A stretch of DNA of 64,000 bases from JAGXRK01 sp963714415 (GCA_963714415.1 CAVQOL010000025.1:1-64000); one strand, 5' to 3'. Numbered from the stretch's first letter, positions 34,008-43,425 are shown. Translations and numbers: made by a program. The notes: generated from the sequence alone by a model not told the origin.

Positions 34008-34385
34008 GTGCCGACTATAAACCAATTGGTTAGAAAAGGTAGAGTTGTAATTCTTGCCAAAAAAAAGGCTCCGGCTTTAGCTAGCTGTCCGCAGAAGCGA
34101 GGCGTATGTACAAGAGTTTATACTACAACTCCTAAAAAGCCTAATTCTGCCCTAAGAAAAGTTGCCCGAGTAAGATTGACAAATAATATTGAAGTTACTG
34201 CATACATACCAGGTGAAGGTCATAATTTGCAGGAACATTCTATTGTAATGATAAGAGGCGGAAGAATTAAAGATTTGCCGGGTGTAAGATATCACATTAT
34301 AAGAGGAACCCTTGATACAAGCGGAGTTGAAGATAGAAAAAAAGGACGCTCAAAGTATGGAGCTAAAAAACCGAAGGCTAAATAA
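34008..34385 (+). CDS. rpsL: Small ribosomal subunit protein uS12
   Basis: 125 residues, starting at GTG with AGGAG upstream. TTPKKPNSALRKVARVRLTN carries the decoding-site lysine, and GVRYHIIRGTLDT the second conserved loop. Both are of the streptomycin-sensitive type. It is the first gene of the str operon, 3 bases before rpsG. Confidence 0.97.
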   Translation: MPTINQLVRKGRVVILAKKKAPALASCPQKRGVCTRVYTTTPKKPNSALRKVARVRLTNNIEVTAYIPGEGHNLQEHSIVMIRGGRIKDLPGVRYHIIRGTLDTSGVEDRKKGRSKYGAKKPKAK

Positions 34386-34388
34386 ATT

Positions 34389-34856
34389 ATGAGAAAGAAA
34401 AGAGCAGAAAAAAGATATGTTAAGCCGGATCCTAAATTCAATGATGTTTTAGTTTCCAGGTTCATAAACTCTTTAATGTATGATGGTAAAAAATCTGTTA
34501 CCAGAAAAATGGTTTATGAAGCATTCAGTCTCATTGAAGATAAAACTAAAAAACCCGGACTCGAAGTTTTTAAAAAAGCTATTTCTAATGTTCAACCAAT
34601 AATTGAAGTTAGAAGCAGAAGAGTTGGTGGAGCTACTTATCAGGTTCCTACAGAGGTTCGTCCTGAAAGAAGAATTGCCCTGGCCATGAGATGGATTAAA
34701 AATTATTCAAGATCGAGAAGTGAAAAATCAATGTCTCAAAAACTTGCTAATGAATTGATTGCAGCTTCTAATGGTGAAGGTCCTTCAGTAAAGAAGAAAG
34801 AAGATACTCATAGAATGGCAGAAGCAAATAAAGCATTTGCTCATTTTAAATGGTAA
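34389..34856 (+). CDS. rpsG: Small ribosomal subunit protein uS7
   Basis: 155 residues, full length. KFNDVLVSRFINSLMYDGKK at the start and ARWI-type helices (RRIALAMRWIKNYSR) identify it. It nucleates the 30S head by binding 16S rRNA. In E. coli S7 is the repressor of the str operon. Confidence 0.97.
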   Translation: MRKKRAEKRYVKPDPKFNDVLVSRFINSLMYDGKKSVTRKMVYEAFSLIEDKTKKPGLEVFKKAISNVQPIIEVRSRRVGGATYQVPTEVRPERRIALAMRWIKNYSRSRSEKSMSQKLANELIAASNGEGPSVKKKEDTHRMAEANKAFAHFKW

Positions 34857-34871
34857 TATTTATTGAATTTG

Positions 34872-36962
34872 ATGGCAACTAAAACTAAAATAGACAAAGT
34901 ACGAAACATTGGTATAATGGCGCACATCGATGCCGGTAAGACTACAACTACCGAACGCATTCTTTTTTATACCGGTAAACTTCATAGAATTGGTGAAGTT
35001 CATGATGGTGCTGCTACGATGGATTGGATGGAGCAGGAAAAAGAAAGAGGCATAACTATTACCAGTGCTGCCACAACATGTTTTTGGAAAGATCATCAGA
35101 TAAATATTATTGATACACCGGGACACGTTGATTTTACAGCTGAAGTTGAAAGATCGTTAAGAGTGTTGGATGGTGCTGTTGCTCTATTCTGTGCTGTTGG
35201 TGGAGTAGAACCTCAATCAGAAACTGTATGGCGTCAGGCAGATAAATACGGCGTACCAAGAATTGCGTTCATTAATAAAATGGATAGAACCGGAGCTGAT
35301 TTTTACAACGCAGTTCAGATGATGAGAGAGAGACTTGGTGCAAATGCTATTCCTGTTACACTCCCCATTGGCGAAGGTGACATGTTTGCTGGCATTATAG
35401 ATCTTATTGACTTTAAAGCAAGAATGTATCACGAAGAAACTTTCGGTCAGACTTTCGATGTAATAGATATTCCACAAGATCTTATCGAGATTTCTAATAA
35501 GCACAGAACAGAAATGCTTGAAGCAGTTTCTGATGTTGATGATACTCTTCTAGAGAAATATTTAAATGGCGAGAATATTAGTTCTGTTGAAATTATAAAT
35601 GTATTAAGAAAAGCAACTATCGAATCGAAGATTATTCCTGTTCTTTGCGGTTCGTCATTCAAAAATAAGGGAGTTCAGAAGTTGCTTGATTCGGTGATTG
35701 ACTTATTACCTGCGCCGGGAGACTTTAAAGATATTGAGGCGCATCATATTGGAATAAATGATGTTGTTAAAAGAAAGATTGACGAAAAAGAAAAATTTAC
35801 TGCCTTAGCATTTAAAATGATGAATGATCCTTATGTTGGTAAACTAACATATTTTCGTGTTTATTCAGGAACACTGAAAGCAGGATCATATATTTTTAAT
35901 TCGGTTAGTGGTAAAAAGGAAAGAATTAGCAGATTACTTCAGATGCATGCAAATTCTCGCTCTGAACTTGAAGAAGTTAGAGCTGGTGATATAGCAGCTG
36001 CAGTAGGACTCAAATATACCCGAACAGGCGATACTCTCTGTGATGAAAAAGATCCTGTTGTTTTGGAAAGAATAGTTTTTCCTGAACCTGTTATTCAAAT
36101 TGCTATTGAACCAAAAACCAAAGCTGATCAGGATAAACTTTCTGAATCTTTGGTCAAACTTTCTGAGGAAGATCCGACATTTAGAGTTAATGTTGATCAG
36201 GAAACCGGTCAAACACTTATAAGCGGAATGGGAGAACTTCATCTTGAAATTCTTGTTGAAAGAATGAAAAGAGAATTCAAGGTTGAAGCTAATGTTGGTA
36301 AACCACAGGTAGCTTACAGAGAAACAATAAGGGAAACAGTTCAAGCTGAAGGTAAGTTTGTTAAACAGTCAGGTGGACGAGGAAAATTTGGTCACGTATG
36401 GATTGAGCTTAGTCCTAATGAGCCCGGGAAAGGTTATGAATTTATAAATGGAATTGTAGGTGGTTCTGTACCAAAAGAATATATTCCTGCTGTTTCACAA
36501 GGTATTCAAGAAGCGATGAGAAATGGTATCATTGCCGGATTTCCGGTTGTTGATATTAAAACTAAGATTTATGATGGTTCATATCATGATGTGGATTCAG
36601 ATGAAATATCATTCAAAGTTGCTGGTTCAATGGCTTTTCAGGCTGGTGCCAGAAAAGCAAAACCCGTTCTTCTTGAGCCCATAATGGCAGTTGAAGTTGT
36701 TACTCCTGAAGATTATTTGGGAGACGTAATGGGCGATTTAAATTCTCGCAGAGGAAAAATTGAAGGTTTCACTGCAAGAAAAGATGCTCAGGTTATTAAA
36801 GCCAAAGTACCGTTATCTGAAATGTTTGGTTACTCAACCATATTAAGATCAATGACGCAAGGAAGAGCAATATATACAATGCAATTTGAATATTATGATG
36901 AAGTTCCAAAATCAATTGCAGAAGAAATTGCAGAAAAAACACTTGGAAAAAAATCAACTTAA
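34872..36962 (+). CDS. fusA: Elongation factor G
   Basis: 696 residues from the ATG at 34872; an in-frame TTG at 34863 is also open but gives only three extra residues, and neither has a clear ribosome site. G1 is AHIDAGKTTTTERIL, G2 RGITITSAAT, G3 DTPGHVDF, G4 NKMDRTG. Domains II-V follow (SGMGELHLEIL, GRGKFGHVW, MFGYSTILRSMTQGRA). It catalyses translocation on the ribosome. It lies between rpsG and tuf. Confidence 0.96.
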   Translation: MATKTKIDKVRNIGIMAHIDAGKTTTTERILFYTGKLHRIGEVHDGAATMDWMEQEKERGITITSAATTCFWKDHQINIIDTPGHVDFTAEVERSLRVLDGAVALFCAVGGVEPQSETVWRQADKYGVPRIAFINKMDRTGADFYNAVQMMRERLGANAIPVTLPIGEGDMFAGIIDLIDFKARMYHEETFGQTFDVIDIPQDLIEISNKHRTEMLEAVSDVDDTLLEKYLNGENISSVEIINVLRKATIESKIIPVLCGSSFKNKGVQKLLDSVIDLLPAPGDFKDIEAHHIGINDVVKRKIDEKEKFTALAFKMMNDPYVGKLTYFRVYSGTLKAGSYIFNSVSGKKERISRLLQMHANSRSELEEVRAGDIAAAVGLKYTRTGDTLCDEKDPVVLERIVFPEPVIQIAIEPKTKADQDKLSESLVKLSEEDPTFRVNVDQETGQTLISGMGELHLEILVERMKREFKVEANVGKPQVAYRETIRETVQAEGKFVKQSGGRGKFGHVWIELSPNEPGKGYEFINGIVGGSVPKEYIPAVSQGIQEAMRNGIIAGFPVVDIKTKIYDGSYHDVDSDEISFKVAGSMAFQAGARKAKPVLLEPIMAVEVVTPEDYLGDVMGDLNSRRGKIEGFTARKDAQVIKAKVPLSEMFGYSTILRSMTQGRAIYTMQFEYYDEVPKSIAEEIAEKTLGKKST

Positions 36963-37010
36963 ATAAGTGAATAAAAAACAAAAGAATAATTAATATTAAA
37001 GGAGATTCCG

Positions 37011-38219
37011 ATGGCAAAAGAAAAATTTGATAGGAGCAAACCTCACGTTAACGTAGGTACTATCGGTCACGTAGATCATGGCAAAACTACTTTAACCGCT
37101 GCCATCACTATGGCTCTCGCTAGGAAGGGCTTATCACAGATTAGAACTTTTGATTCTATTGATAACGCACCTGAAGAAAGAGAAAGAGGTATTACCATTG
37201 CAACAGCTCACGTGGAGTATTCGACAGCTAACAGACATTACGCGCACGTTGATTGTCCCGGTCACGCAGATTACGTGAAGAACATGATTACTGGTGCAGC
37301 GCAGATGGATGGTGCAATATTAGTAGTTGCTGCTGCTGATGGTCCGATGCCTCAAACAAGAGAGCATATTCTTTTAGCTAGGCAGGTTGGTGTGCCAAAG
37401 ATTGTTGTATTCTTAAATAAAGTTGATATGATGAAAGATGATCCTGAATTGGTTGAGTTGGTTGAAGAAGAGTTGAGAGATTTGCTGACAAAGTATGAGT
37501 TTCCAGGAGATGAAATTCCCATAATTAAAGGTTCAGCTCTTCAGGCTTTAGAAGCCGGTACTAGCGATGCTGCGATGGATGATCCTCGTTTAGATTGTAT
37601 TTGGGAACTTATGGATGCTGTTGACAGTTACATTCCAATTCCCGAAAGAAGTACTGATAAACCTTTCTTAATGCCGGTTGAGGACGTTTTCTCAATTACT
37701 GGTCGTGGTACAGTTGCTACAGGTAGAGTTGAAAGAGGAACAGTTAAAATTCAGGAAGAAGTTGAATTGATAGGACTTGGGCTTCACAAGAAAACAGTTG
37801 TTACCGGTATAGAAATGTTTAGAAAAGAGCTTGACTCAGCTGTGGCTGGTGATAATGCAGGTATATTGTTAAGAGGTGTTGATAAAAATGAAATTGAAAG
37901 AGGAATGGTAATTGCAAAAACAGGTTCAATTACTCCTCACAAGAAATTTGAAGGTGAAGTTTATATTCTTTCTAAAGAAGAAGGTGGACGTCATACTCCA
38001 TTCTTCAATGGTTACAGACCTCAGTTTTATTTCAGAACTACTGACGTAACCGGGGTTGCTACTTTACCTGAAGGTACCGAAATGGTTATGCCTGGCGATA
38101 ACGTTAAATTAAAAGTTGATCTTATCTCCGAAATAGCAATGGAAGAAGGATTGCGTTTTGCTATCCGTGAAGGTGGCAGAACTGTTGGTGCTGGTGTAGT
38201 AACAAAAATTATTGAATAA
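37011..38219 (+). CDS. tuf: Elongation factor Tu
   Basis: 402 residues. G1 GHVDHGKTTLTAAI, G2 RGITIATAHVEY, G3 DCPGHADYVKNM and G4 NKVDMM are all present. The C-terminal domain ends GRTVGAGVVTKIIE. It carries aminoacyl-tRNA to the ribosome. AGGAGA lies upstream of the ATG. It is the last gene of the str operon; a hairpin follows. Confidence 0.97.
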   Translation: MAKEKFDRSKPHVNVGTIGHVDHGKTTLTAAITMALARKGLSQIRTFDSIDNAPEERERGITIATAHVEYSTANRHYAHVDCPGHADYVKNMITGAAQMDGAILVVAAADGPMPQTREHILLARQVGVPKIVVFLNKVDMMKDDPELVELVEEELRDLLTKYEFPGDEIPIIKGSALQALEAGTSDAAMDDPRLDCIWELMDAVDSYIPIPERSTDKPFLMPVEDVFSITGRGTVATGRVERGTVKIQEEVELIGLGLHKKTVVTGIEMFRKELDSAVAGDNAGILLRGVDKNEIERGMVIAKTGSITPHKKFEGEVYILSKEEGGRHTPFFNGYRPQFYFRTTDVTGVATLPEGTEMVMPGDNVKLKVDLISEIAMEEGLRFAIREGGRTVGAGVVTKIIE

Positions 38220-38241
38220 ATTACTTATTGTGTACTTAAGT

Positions 38242-38263
38242 AAAGGGAGTAGTCGCTCCCTTT
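38242..38263 (+). terminator. Hairpin between tuf and rpsJ
   Basis: AAAGGGAG-TAGTCG-CTCCCTTT, an 8-bp perfect stem followed by GCGTTTC rather than a clean T-run. It marks the boundary between the str and S10 groups and may give partial termination. Confidence 0.5.
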
Positions 38264-38296
38264 GCGTTTCTAAATTAAAACTAAGGAGTAAGTTCC

Positions 38297-38605
38297 GTGC
38301 CCGGACAGAAGATTAGAATAAAATTGAAATCGTACGATCATATTTTGATTGATAAATCAACAGAAAAAATTATTAAAACTGTTAAAAGCACAGGTGCAGT
38401 AGTCTCAGGGCCAATTCCATTGCCAACCAGAAGGACTGTTTACACTGTTCTTCGTTCTCCTCACGTTGATAAAAAATCTCGTGAACAATTTGAAACAAGG
38501 GCACATAAAAGAATAATTGATATTCATAATTCAAATAACAAAACCGTCGACTCTTTGAGTAAATTAGATATACCGGCGGGTGTTGATATTGAGATTAAGC
38601 TTTAA
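38297..38605 (+). CDS. rpsJ: Small ribosomal subunit protein uS10
   Basis: 102 residues, GTG start with AAGGAG upstream. GPIPLPTRRTVYTVLRSPHV and THKRII-type segment (RAHKRIIDIHN) are diagnostic. It works in the 30S head and also as NusE in antitermination. It heads the S10-spc-alpha series. Confidence 0.97.
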   Translation: MPGQKIRIKLKSYDHILIDKSTEKIIKTVKSTGAVVSGPIPLPTRRTVYTVLRSPHVDKKSREQFETRAHKRIIDIHNSNNKTVDSLSKLDIPAGVDIEIKL

Positions 38606-38622
38606 GGAATACTGGAGTTGAA

Positions 38623-39246
38623 ATGTCTGGTTTAATAGGAAAAAAAATTGGTATGACTAGTATATTTAATCCTGATGGAGAAATTATACCTGTTACTGTT
38701 ATACAAACGGGTCCTTGTCAAGTTGTATCAATCAGAACAAAAGAAAAAGATGGTTATGAAGCTCTTCAATTAGGATTTGGAGAGAAGAAAGAAAAAAATA
38801 TAACTAAGCCTGTTCTTGGACACTTTAAGAAAAATAATATTTCACCTAAAAATGTTATGAGAGAGTTCAGAAAATTTAATATTTCAGATTATAAAATTGG
38901 CGATGAAATAAAAGTCGATTTTTTTTCCGAAGGTGAATTCATTAAGGTTAGAGGAAAAAGCAAAGGAAAAGGTTTTCAAGGTGTTATGAGAAGGCATGGC
39001 TTCGGTGGTGTTGGCGGTACAACTCACGGACAGAGCGATAGGTTAAGAGCACCGGGTTCTATTGGTTCAAGTTCTTATCCTTCAAGAGTATTTAAAGGAA
39101 TGAAAATGGCCGGTAGAATGGGTAATGAAAATGTGACAGTTTCGAATTTAAAAGTGGTTAAAATAATTCCGGATCAAAATTTAATTATGGTTAAGGGTGC
39201 AACACCTGGAGCTATTAATTCTATAGTTGAATTGATTAAGAAGTAA
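38623..39246 (+). CDS. rplC: Large ribosomal subunit protein uL3
   Basis: 207 residues. GLIGKKIGMTSIFNPDGE opens the protein. The extended loop KGKGFQGVMRRHGFGG reaching towards the peptidyl-transferase centre is intact. It is one of the first proteins to assemble on 23S rRNA. Confidence 0.97.
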   Translation: MSGLIGKKIGMTSIFNPDGEIIPVTVIQTGPCQVVSIRTKEKDGYEALQLGFGEKKEKNITKPVLGHFKKNNISPKNVMREFRKFNISDYKIGDEIKVDFFSEGEFIKVRGKSKGKGFQGVMRRHGFGGVGGTTHGQSDRLRAPGSIGSSSYPSRVFKGMKMAGRMGNENVTVSNLKVVKIIPDQNLIMVKGATPGAINSIVELIKK

Positions 39247-39259
39247 ACGGTAAATAAAA

Positions 39260-39908
39260 ATGACTTTAGATGTATACAAAATAGATGGAAAAACTTCAGG
39301 CGAAAAAGTAGAGCTCGCTGATAGCATATTTGCTATTGAGCCTAACGATCACGCCATTTATCTTTCGGTTAAAGCGTATCTTGCTAATCAAAGACAAGGT
39401 ACTCACAAGTCGAAAGAAAGAGCTGAAGTAAGAGGCGGTGGTAGAAAACCTTGGAAACAAAAAGGACGTGGTGGTGCAAGAGCCGGTACAACAAGGTCTC
39501 CGCTTTGGGTTGGGGGTGGAACGATTTTCGGACCAAGACCAAGAGATTATAGACAAGATATTCCAAAGAAATTAAAACGTCTTGCAAGAAAATCTGCTTT
39601 TAGTTACAAAGTTAAAGATCAACAGGTTGATTGTAGTTGAAGATTTTTCTTTAGATACACACAAAACCAAAGACTTTAATAAAATGCTTGAATCTTTGAA
39701 AATTGGTGGTAAAAAAGTTTTGCTGTTAACCTCTAATTTCAATGATGTTATTTATAAATCAGGAAGAAATTTACCTAAAGTAAAAGTCTTAGAAGCGAAT
39801 AAAGTATCTACATATGATATTTTAAATAATCAAATGTTGGTTTTACAGAAAAGTGCTCTTAAAGTAATTGAAGATACTTTCAGTAAAATCGGAGAGGCGG
39901 TAAACTAA
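39260..39908 (+). CDS. rplD: Large ribosomal subunit protein uL4, interrupted by one frameshift
   Basis: The first frame (39260-39640) gives the N-terminal part with the tunnel loop (EVRGGGRKPWKQKGRGGARA, GGGTIFGPRPRDY) and ends early at a TGA after VKDQQVDCS. The second frame gives LIVVEDFSLDTHKTKDF and continues to 39908 with the normal C terminus (NLPKVKVLEANKVSTYDIL). Removing one G from GG at 39625-39626 joins KDQQ to LIVVED, giving a standard ~215-residue L4. Since L4 is normally essential, a sequencing/assembly error is more likely than a real break. Confidence 0.9.
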
Positions 39909-39909
39909 A

Positions 39910-40206
39910 ATGCATCAGGTATTAATCAGACCTTTGATTACTGAGAAGATGACTAACTTAACCGCTGATCACGGAAATAAGTACGGCTTCATTGTTAATA
40001 GTAAAGCCAATAAAATTGAAATTAAAAAAGCCATTGAAGAAAAATTTGATGTTCACGTTGTTGATGTAAGAACTATTAACTACGACGGTAAAACCAAAAC
40101 TCAATTTAGAAAGAGTGGTAGATTTGTCGGCAGAACTGCTAAATTCAAAAAGGCTATTATAACTCTGAAAAAAGGCGAAACAATAGAATTGTTTGAGCAA
40201 GTATAG
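39910..40206 (+). CDS. rplW: Large ribosomal subunit protein uL23
   Basis: 98 residues. VLIRPLITEKMT begins the protein, and the KYGFIVNSKANKIEIKKAIE region and FVGRTAKFKKAIITL end strands are typical. It sits at the peptide-tunnel exit and docks trigger factor and SRP. It starts 1 base after rplD ends. Confidence 0.96.
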   Translation: MHQVLIRPLITEKMTNLTADHGNKYGFIVNSKANKIEIKKAIEEKFDVHVVDVRTINYDGKTKTQFRKSGRFVGRTAKFKKAIITLKKGETIELFEQV

Positions 40207-40228
40207 AGATTCACGATAGGATATTAAA

Positions 40229-41056
40229 ATGGCAATAAGAAAATTAAAACCTGTAACTCCTGGAACTAGATTCAGATCAAATGCTTCATTTGATGAGATT
40301 ACAAAATCTACTCCGGAAAAATCACTTACAGTTGCTCTTAAAAAATCCGGTGGCAGAAATAATCTTGGTAGAACAACTACAAGGTTCAGAGGCGGCGGAC
40401 ATAAAAGACGTTACAGAATAATTGATTTTAAAAGAAATAAACAAGGCGTTCCCGCAAAAGTATTTTCTATTGAATATGATCCTAACAGATCGTGTAGAAT
40501 TGCTTTATTACATTATGCTGATGGAGAGAAAAGATACATACTGGCACCAGATGGTCTGAAAGTGGGACAAAAAGTTGTTTCAGGGTCCGGAAGTGATATT
40601 CAGATTGGCAATGCTCTTCCGTTAAAAGAGATGCCTCTTGGTAGCTTCATTCATAATGTTGAAATGAAACCCGGCAAAGGCGGGCAACTTGCCAGAAGTG
40701 CAGGTACTGCAGTTCAGTTGATGGCTAAAGAAGGAAGTTTAGCTCAACTTAAAATGCCTTCAGGTGAGATCAGGCAAGTGAGAATTGATTGTATGGCTAC
40801 TTATGGTTCTGTTGGTAATGCTGAGCAGGAAAATATAAGCCTTGGAAAGGCTGGTAGAACTAGATGGTTAGGAAGAAGACCTCATGTGAGAGGTGTTGTG
40901 ATGAATCCTGTCGATCATCCAATGGGTGGCGGTGAAGGTAAAACTTCCGGCGGTGGGCATCCGGTTTCACCCTGGGGTCAAAAAGCCAAAGGTTTGAAAA
41001 CCCGTAAGCGTAAAAAAGAATCAAATAAATTCATTATTAAAAGACGTAAGAAGTAG
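40229..41056 (+). CDS. rplB: Large ribosomal subunit protein uL2
   Basis: 275 residues, full length. RNNLGRTTTRFRGGGHKRRY, VEMKPGKGGQLARSAGT and VRGVVMNPVDHPMGGGEGK (with the conserved His near the peptidyl-transferase centre) identify it. It bridges 23S rRNA and 30S. Confidence 0.97.
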   Translation: MAIRKLKPVTPGTRFRSNASFDEITKSTPEKSLTVALKKSGGRNNLGRTTTRFRGGGHKRRYRIIDFKRNKQGVPAKVFSIEYDPNRSCRIALLHYADGEKRYILAPDGLKVGQKVVSGSGSDIQIGNALPLKEMPLGSFIHNVEMKPGKGGQLARSAGTAVQLMAKEGSLAQLKMPSGEIRQVRIDCMATYGSVGNAEQENISLGKAGRTRWLGRRPHVRGVVMNPVDHPMGGGEGKTSGGGHPVSPWGQKAKGLKTRKRKKESNKFIIKRRKK

Positions 41057-41066
41057 AGAGTAATCT

Positions 41067-41354
41067 ATGCCAAGATCTATAAAAAAAGGTCCATTCGTTC
41101 ATTACAAATTATTTGAAAAGATTTCCAAGCTTAATGAAACTAATCAAAAGAAAATTGTTAAAACATGGTCCCGATCCTCTACAATACTTCCGGATTTTGT
41201 AGGACACACAATTGCTGTTCATAACGGTAAACAGATGATCCCTATTTACATAACTGAAAATATGGTTGGTCATAAACTTGGTGAATTTTCACCAACAAGA
41301 ATTTTCAGAGGTCATCCGGGAACTAAATCTGAAAAAGCGGCTAAAGGAAAATAA
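41067..41354 (+). CDS. rpsS: Small ribosomal subunit protein uS19
   Basis: 95 residues. MPRSIKKGPFV at the start, IVKTWSRSSTILPDFVGHTI and LGEFSPTRIFRGHPG are family motifs. It lies in the 30S head next to S13. It is preceded by rplB after 10 bases. Confidence 0.97.
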   Translation: MPRSIKKGPFVHYKLFEKISKLNETNQKKIVKTWSRSSTILPDFVGHTIAVHNGKQMIPIYITENMVGHKLGEFSPTRIFRGHPGTKSEKAAKGK

Positions 41355-41374
41355 TTTTAAGGTAGATATTAAAA

Positions 41375-41719
41375 ATGGAAGCTAGAGCTGTTAATAAATA
41401 TATTGGTTCATCTCCGCGAAAAATGCGTCTGCTGGTAGATCTTGTTCGTGGAATGTCTGTAGAAAAAGCTATCGAAGTATTGCATTTTTCTACAAAAACT
41501 GCATCCAAAGATGCTGAAAAAACATTAAGGTCTGCAGTTGCAAACTTAATGAATGCTGAAGATTCAGGCAGAGTTGAGCCATCTGATCTTTTTATAAAAG
41601 AAGCTTATGTTAATCAGGGACCGACAATTAAAAGAATTTCGCCGGCTCCTATGGGTAGGGCTTATAGAATAAGAAAAAGATCTTGTCATCTAACAATTAT
41701 TGTAGCAAATAAAGCGTAA
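41375..41719 (+). CDS. rplV: Large ribosomal subunit protein uL22
   Basis: 114 residues. SSPRKMRLLVDLVRGMSVEKA and the beta hairpin GPTIKRISPAPMGRAYRIRK, which lines the exit tunnel, are visible. The hairpin loop is of normal length, with no macrolide-resistance-like deletion that I can see. Confidence 0.97.
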   Translation: MEARAVNKYIGSSPRKMRLLVDLVRGMSVEKAIEVLHFSTKTASKDAEKTLRSAVANLMNAEDSGRVEPSDLFIKEAYVNQGPTIKRISPAPMGRAYRIRKRSCHLTIIVANKA

Positions 41720-41733
41720 TATCAGGAGGTATT

Positions 41734-42375
41734 TTGGGACAGAAAACTAATCCTATTGGTTTAAGAGTTGGAATAATAAGAGGTTGGGAATCTAATTGGT
41801 ATGAAAATAAATCTTACGCTTCTAAGCTTAAAGAAGATGACAAACTTCGTCAGTATGTTAGAAACAGATTAAAGAAAGCCGGTATTTCAAGAATTGTGAT
41901 TGACAGAACTTCAAAGAATATTATTCTTACAATTCACACATCAAGACCGGGTGTTGTTATTGGAAAAAGCGGAAAAGAAATTACGCAGCTTGAAGAAGAA
42001 TTAAAGAAAGTAACTGAAAAAGATGTTAAAGTTCAGATATCCGAAATCAAAAGACCTGAATTAGATGCTTACTTGGTTGCTGAAAATATTGCACAACAGT
42101 TGCAGGGAAGAATTTCCTTTAGAAGAGCAATGAAAATGGCTATTACTGCTGCTATGAGAATGGGTGCCGAAGGAATTAGAATTATGTGTTCAGGCAGATT
42201 GGGTGGCGCTGAGATGGCAAGAACCGAGCAGTATAAAGACGGTAGAATTCCTCTTCATACAATTCGTGCAGATATTGATTATGCCACAGGTCGTGCTGAA
42301 ACTATCTATGGCTCAATTGGAATAAAAGTTTGGGTTTGCCGCGGAGAGATCTTAGGTAAAAGAGTAACTGATTAA
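41734..42375 (+). CDS. rpsC: Small ribosomal subunit protein uS3
   Basis: 213 residues, TTG start with an excellent AGGAGGT 5 nt upstream. GQKTNPIGLRVGIIRGWES opens it. The KH domain (PGVVIGKSGKEITQLEEEL) and the C-terminal domain (GCGVK-type GSIGIKVWVCRGEIL) are complete. It forms the mRNA entry site with S4 and S5. Confidence 0.97.
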   Translation: MGQKTNPIGLRVGIIRGWESNWYENKSYASKLKEDDKLRQYVRNRLKKAGISRIVIDRTSKNIILTIHTSRPGVVIGKSGKEITQLEEELKKVTEKDVKVQISEIKRPELDAYLVAENIAQQLQGRISFRRAMKMAITAAMRMGAEGIRIMCSGRLGGAEMARTEQYKDGRIPLHTIRADIDYATGRAETIYGSIGIKVWVCRGEILGKRVTD

Positions 42376-42380
42376 GGAAG

Positions 42381-42444
42381 ATTAAAAGATTGAAATCAAA
42401 TACCTTAGTAAATAAGATTAAAATTATAGTTTCAGTCTTTTAAT
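42381..42444 (+). promoter_or_regulatory. Long imperfect stem-loop between rpsC and rplP
   Basis: ATTAAAAGATTGAAA (42381-42395) pairs at 14 of 15 positions with TTTCAGTCTTTTAAT (42430-42444), the rest by G-U. It lies in a 97-nt gap, unusually long inside this operon. It may adjust expression or be a processing site; no known ribosomal leader is recognised. Confidence 0.35.
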
Positions 42445-42472
42445 AAAAAAAAGTTTACAGGAGTTTCGAAAT

Positions 42473-42889
42473 ATGTTAATGCCTAAAAGAGTTAAGTTCA
42501 GAAAATCACAGAGAGGAAGACGCAAAGGTAAAGCTTATCGCGGCAGTTCCGTCTCTTTTGGTGACTTTGGGCTTAAAGCAATGGAACCAGCCTGGATTAC
42601 CAGCAGACAAATTGAAGCTTGTCGTGTTGCATTATCCAGAAAAATGAAAAGAGACGGTAAAGTCTGGATCAGAATATTTCCTGATAAACCAGTATCTAAA
42701 AAACCTCTTGAAACAAGAATGGGTAAAGGTAAAGGCGCACCTGAGTTTTGGGTTGCCGTTGTAAAACCCGGAAGAATTATGTTTGAAGTTTCCGGAGTTT
42801 CAAGGGAAATTGCAAATGATGCACTTAAATTGTGCTCACATAAACTTCCCATTAAAACAAAAGTTATTTCAAGACCGGATTACGAATAA
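42473..42889 (+). CDS. rplP: Large ribosomal subunit protein uL16
   Basis: 138 residues reading MLMPKRVKFRKSQRGRRKGK. The start is taken at the first ATG (42473), with ACAGGAG upstream; ATG at 42479 is the alternative. GKGKGAPEFWVAVVKPGRIMFE is the conserved C-terminal loop near the A-site tRNA. Confidence 0.96.
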   Translation: MLMPKRVKFRKSQRGRRKGKAYRGSSVSFGDFGLKAMEPAWITSRQIEACRVALSRKMKRDGKVWIRIFPDKPVSKKPLETRMGKGKGAPEFWVAVVKPGRIMFEVSGVSREIANDALKLCSHKLPIKTKVISRPDYE

Positions 42890-42906
42890 CAGTCAAGGGC
42901 AGTAAA

Positions 42907-43143
42907 ATGAAAATTTATGAAATTAAAGAAATGAACAACGACGAGTTGGTTAAAAGAATTGCGGAAGAGGAGAAAAATCTTGTTGATCTTCGTTTTGCTC
43001 ATCAACTAAAGCAATTAACTAACACTACAAAGTTGAATATTATTAGAAAAGATATTGCAAGAATGAAAACGATTCTGAAGCAAAGAGATATGCAGGCTGA
43101 TCAGACTGCCGGAAAAATTAATACAGAAGGAGTAAAGTCTTAA
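42907..43143 (+). CDS. rpmC: Large ribosomal subunit protein uL29
   Basis: 78 residues, slightly longer than the usual 63-70. MKIYEIKEMNNDELVKRIAE and LRFAHQLKQLTNTTKLNIIR give the two-helix hairpin. The extra C-terminal tail QADQTAGKINTEGVKS is not conserved. It sits at the tunnel exit. Confidence 0.95.
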   Translation: MKIYEIKEMNNDELVKRIAEEEKNLVDLRFAHQLKQLTNTTKLNIIRKDIARMKTILKQRDMQADQTAGKINTEGVKS

Positions 43144-43145
43144 AT

Positions 43146-43403
43146 ATGGAACAGCGTGCTTTAAGAAAAACCAGAATCGGTGTTGTTGTAAGCAACAAAA
43201 TGGATAAGACAATTTCTGTATCTATTGAAAGAAAAGTTCCTCATCCGATTTATAAAAAATATTTTAAGAAGACATCTAAACTGATGGCTCATGATGAGAA
43301 AAGAGAATGTGGAATTGGTGACAAAGTTAAGATAATGGAAATACGACCTCTTAGTAAAAGAAAAAGATGGCGCTTAGTTGAAATAGTTGAGAAAGCCAAG
43401 TAG
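43146..43403 (+). CDS. rpsQ: Small ribosomal subunit protein uS17
   Basis: 85 residues. RKTRIGVVVSNKMDKTISVS and KKTSKLMAHDEKRECGIGDK show the OB fold typical of S17. It starts only 2 bases after rpmC, suggesting translational coupling. Confidence 0.97.
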   Translation: MEQRALRKTRIGVVVSNKMDKTISVSIERKVPHPIYKKYFKKTSKLMAHDEKRECGIGDKVKIMEIRPLSKRKRWRLVEIVEKAK

Positions 43404-43425
43404 GGTAATAAGGAGAAATTGAAAA

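Noticed and set aside
39600..39640. Programmed ribosomal frameshift in rplD.
   Set aside because: No slippery heptamer, stimulatory pseudoknot or Shine-Dalgarno-like stimulator is seen, and L4 frameshifting is not known. The other indels in the window favour an assembly error.
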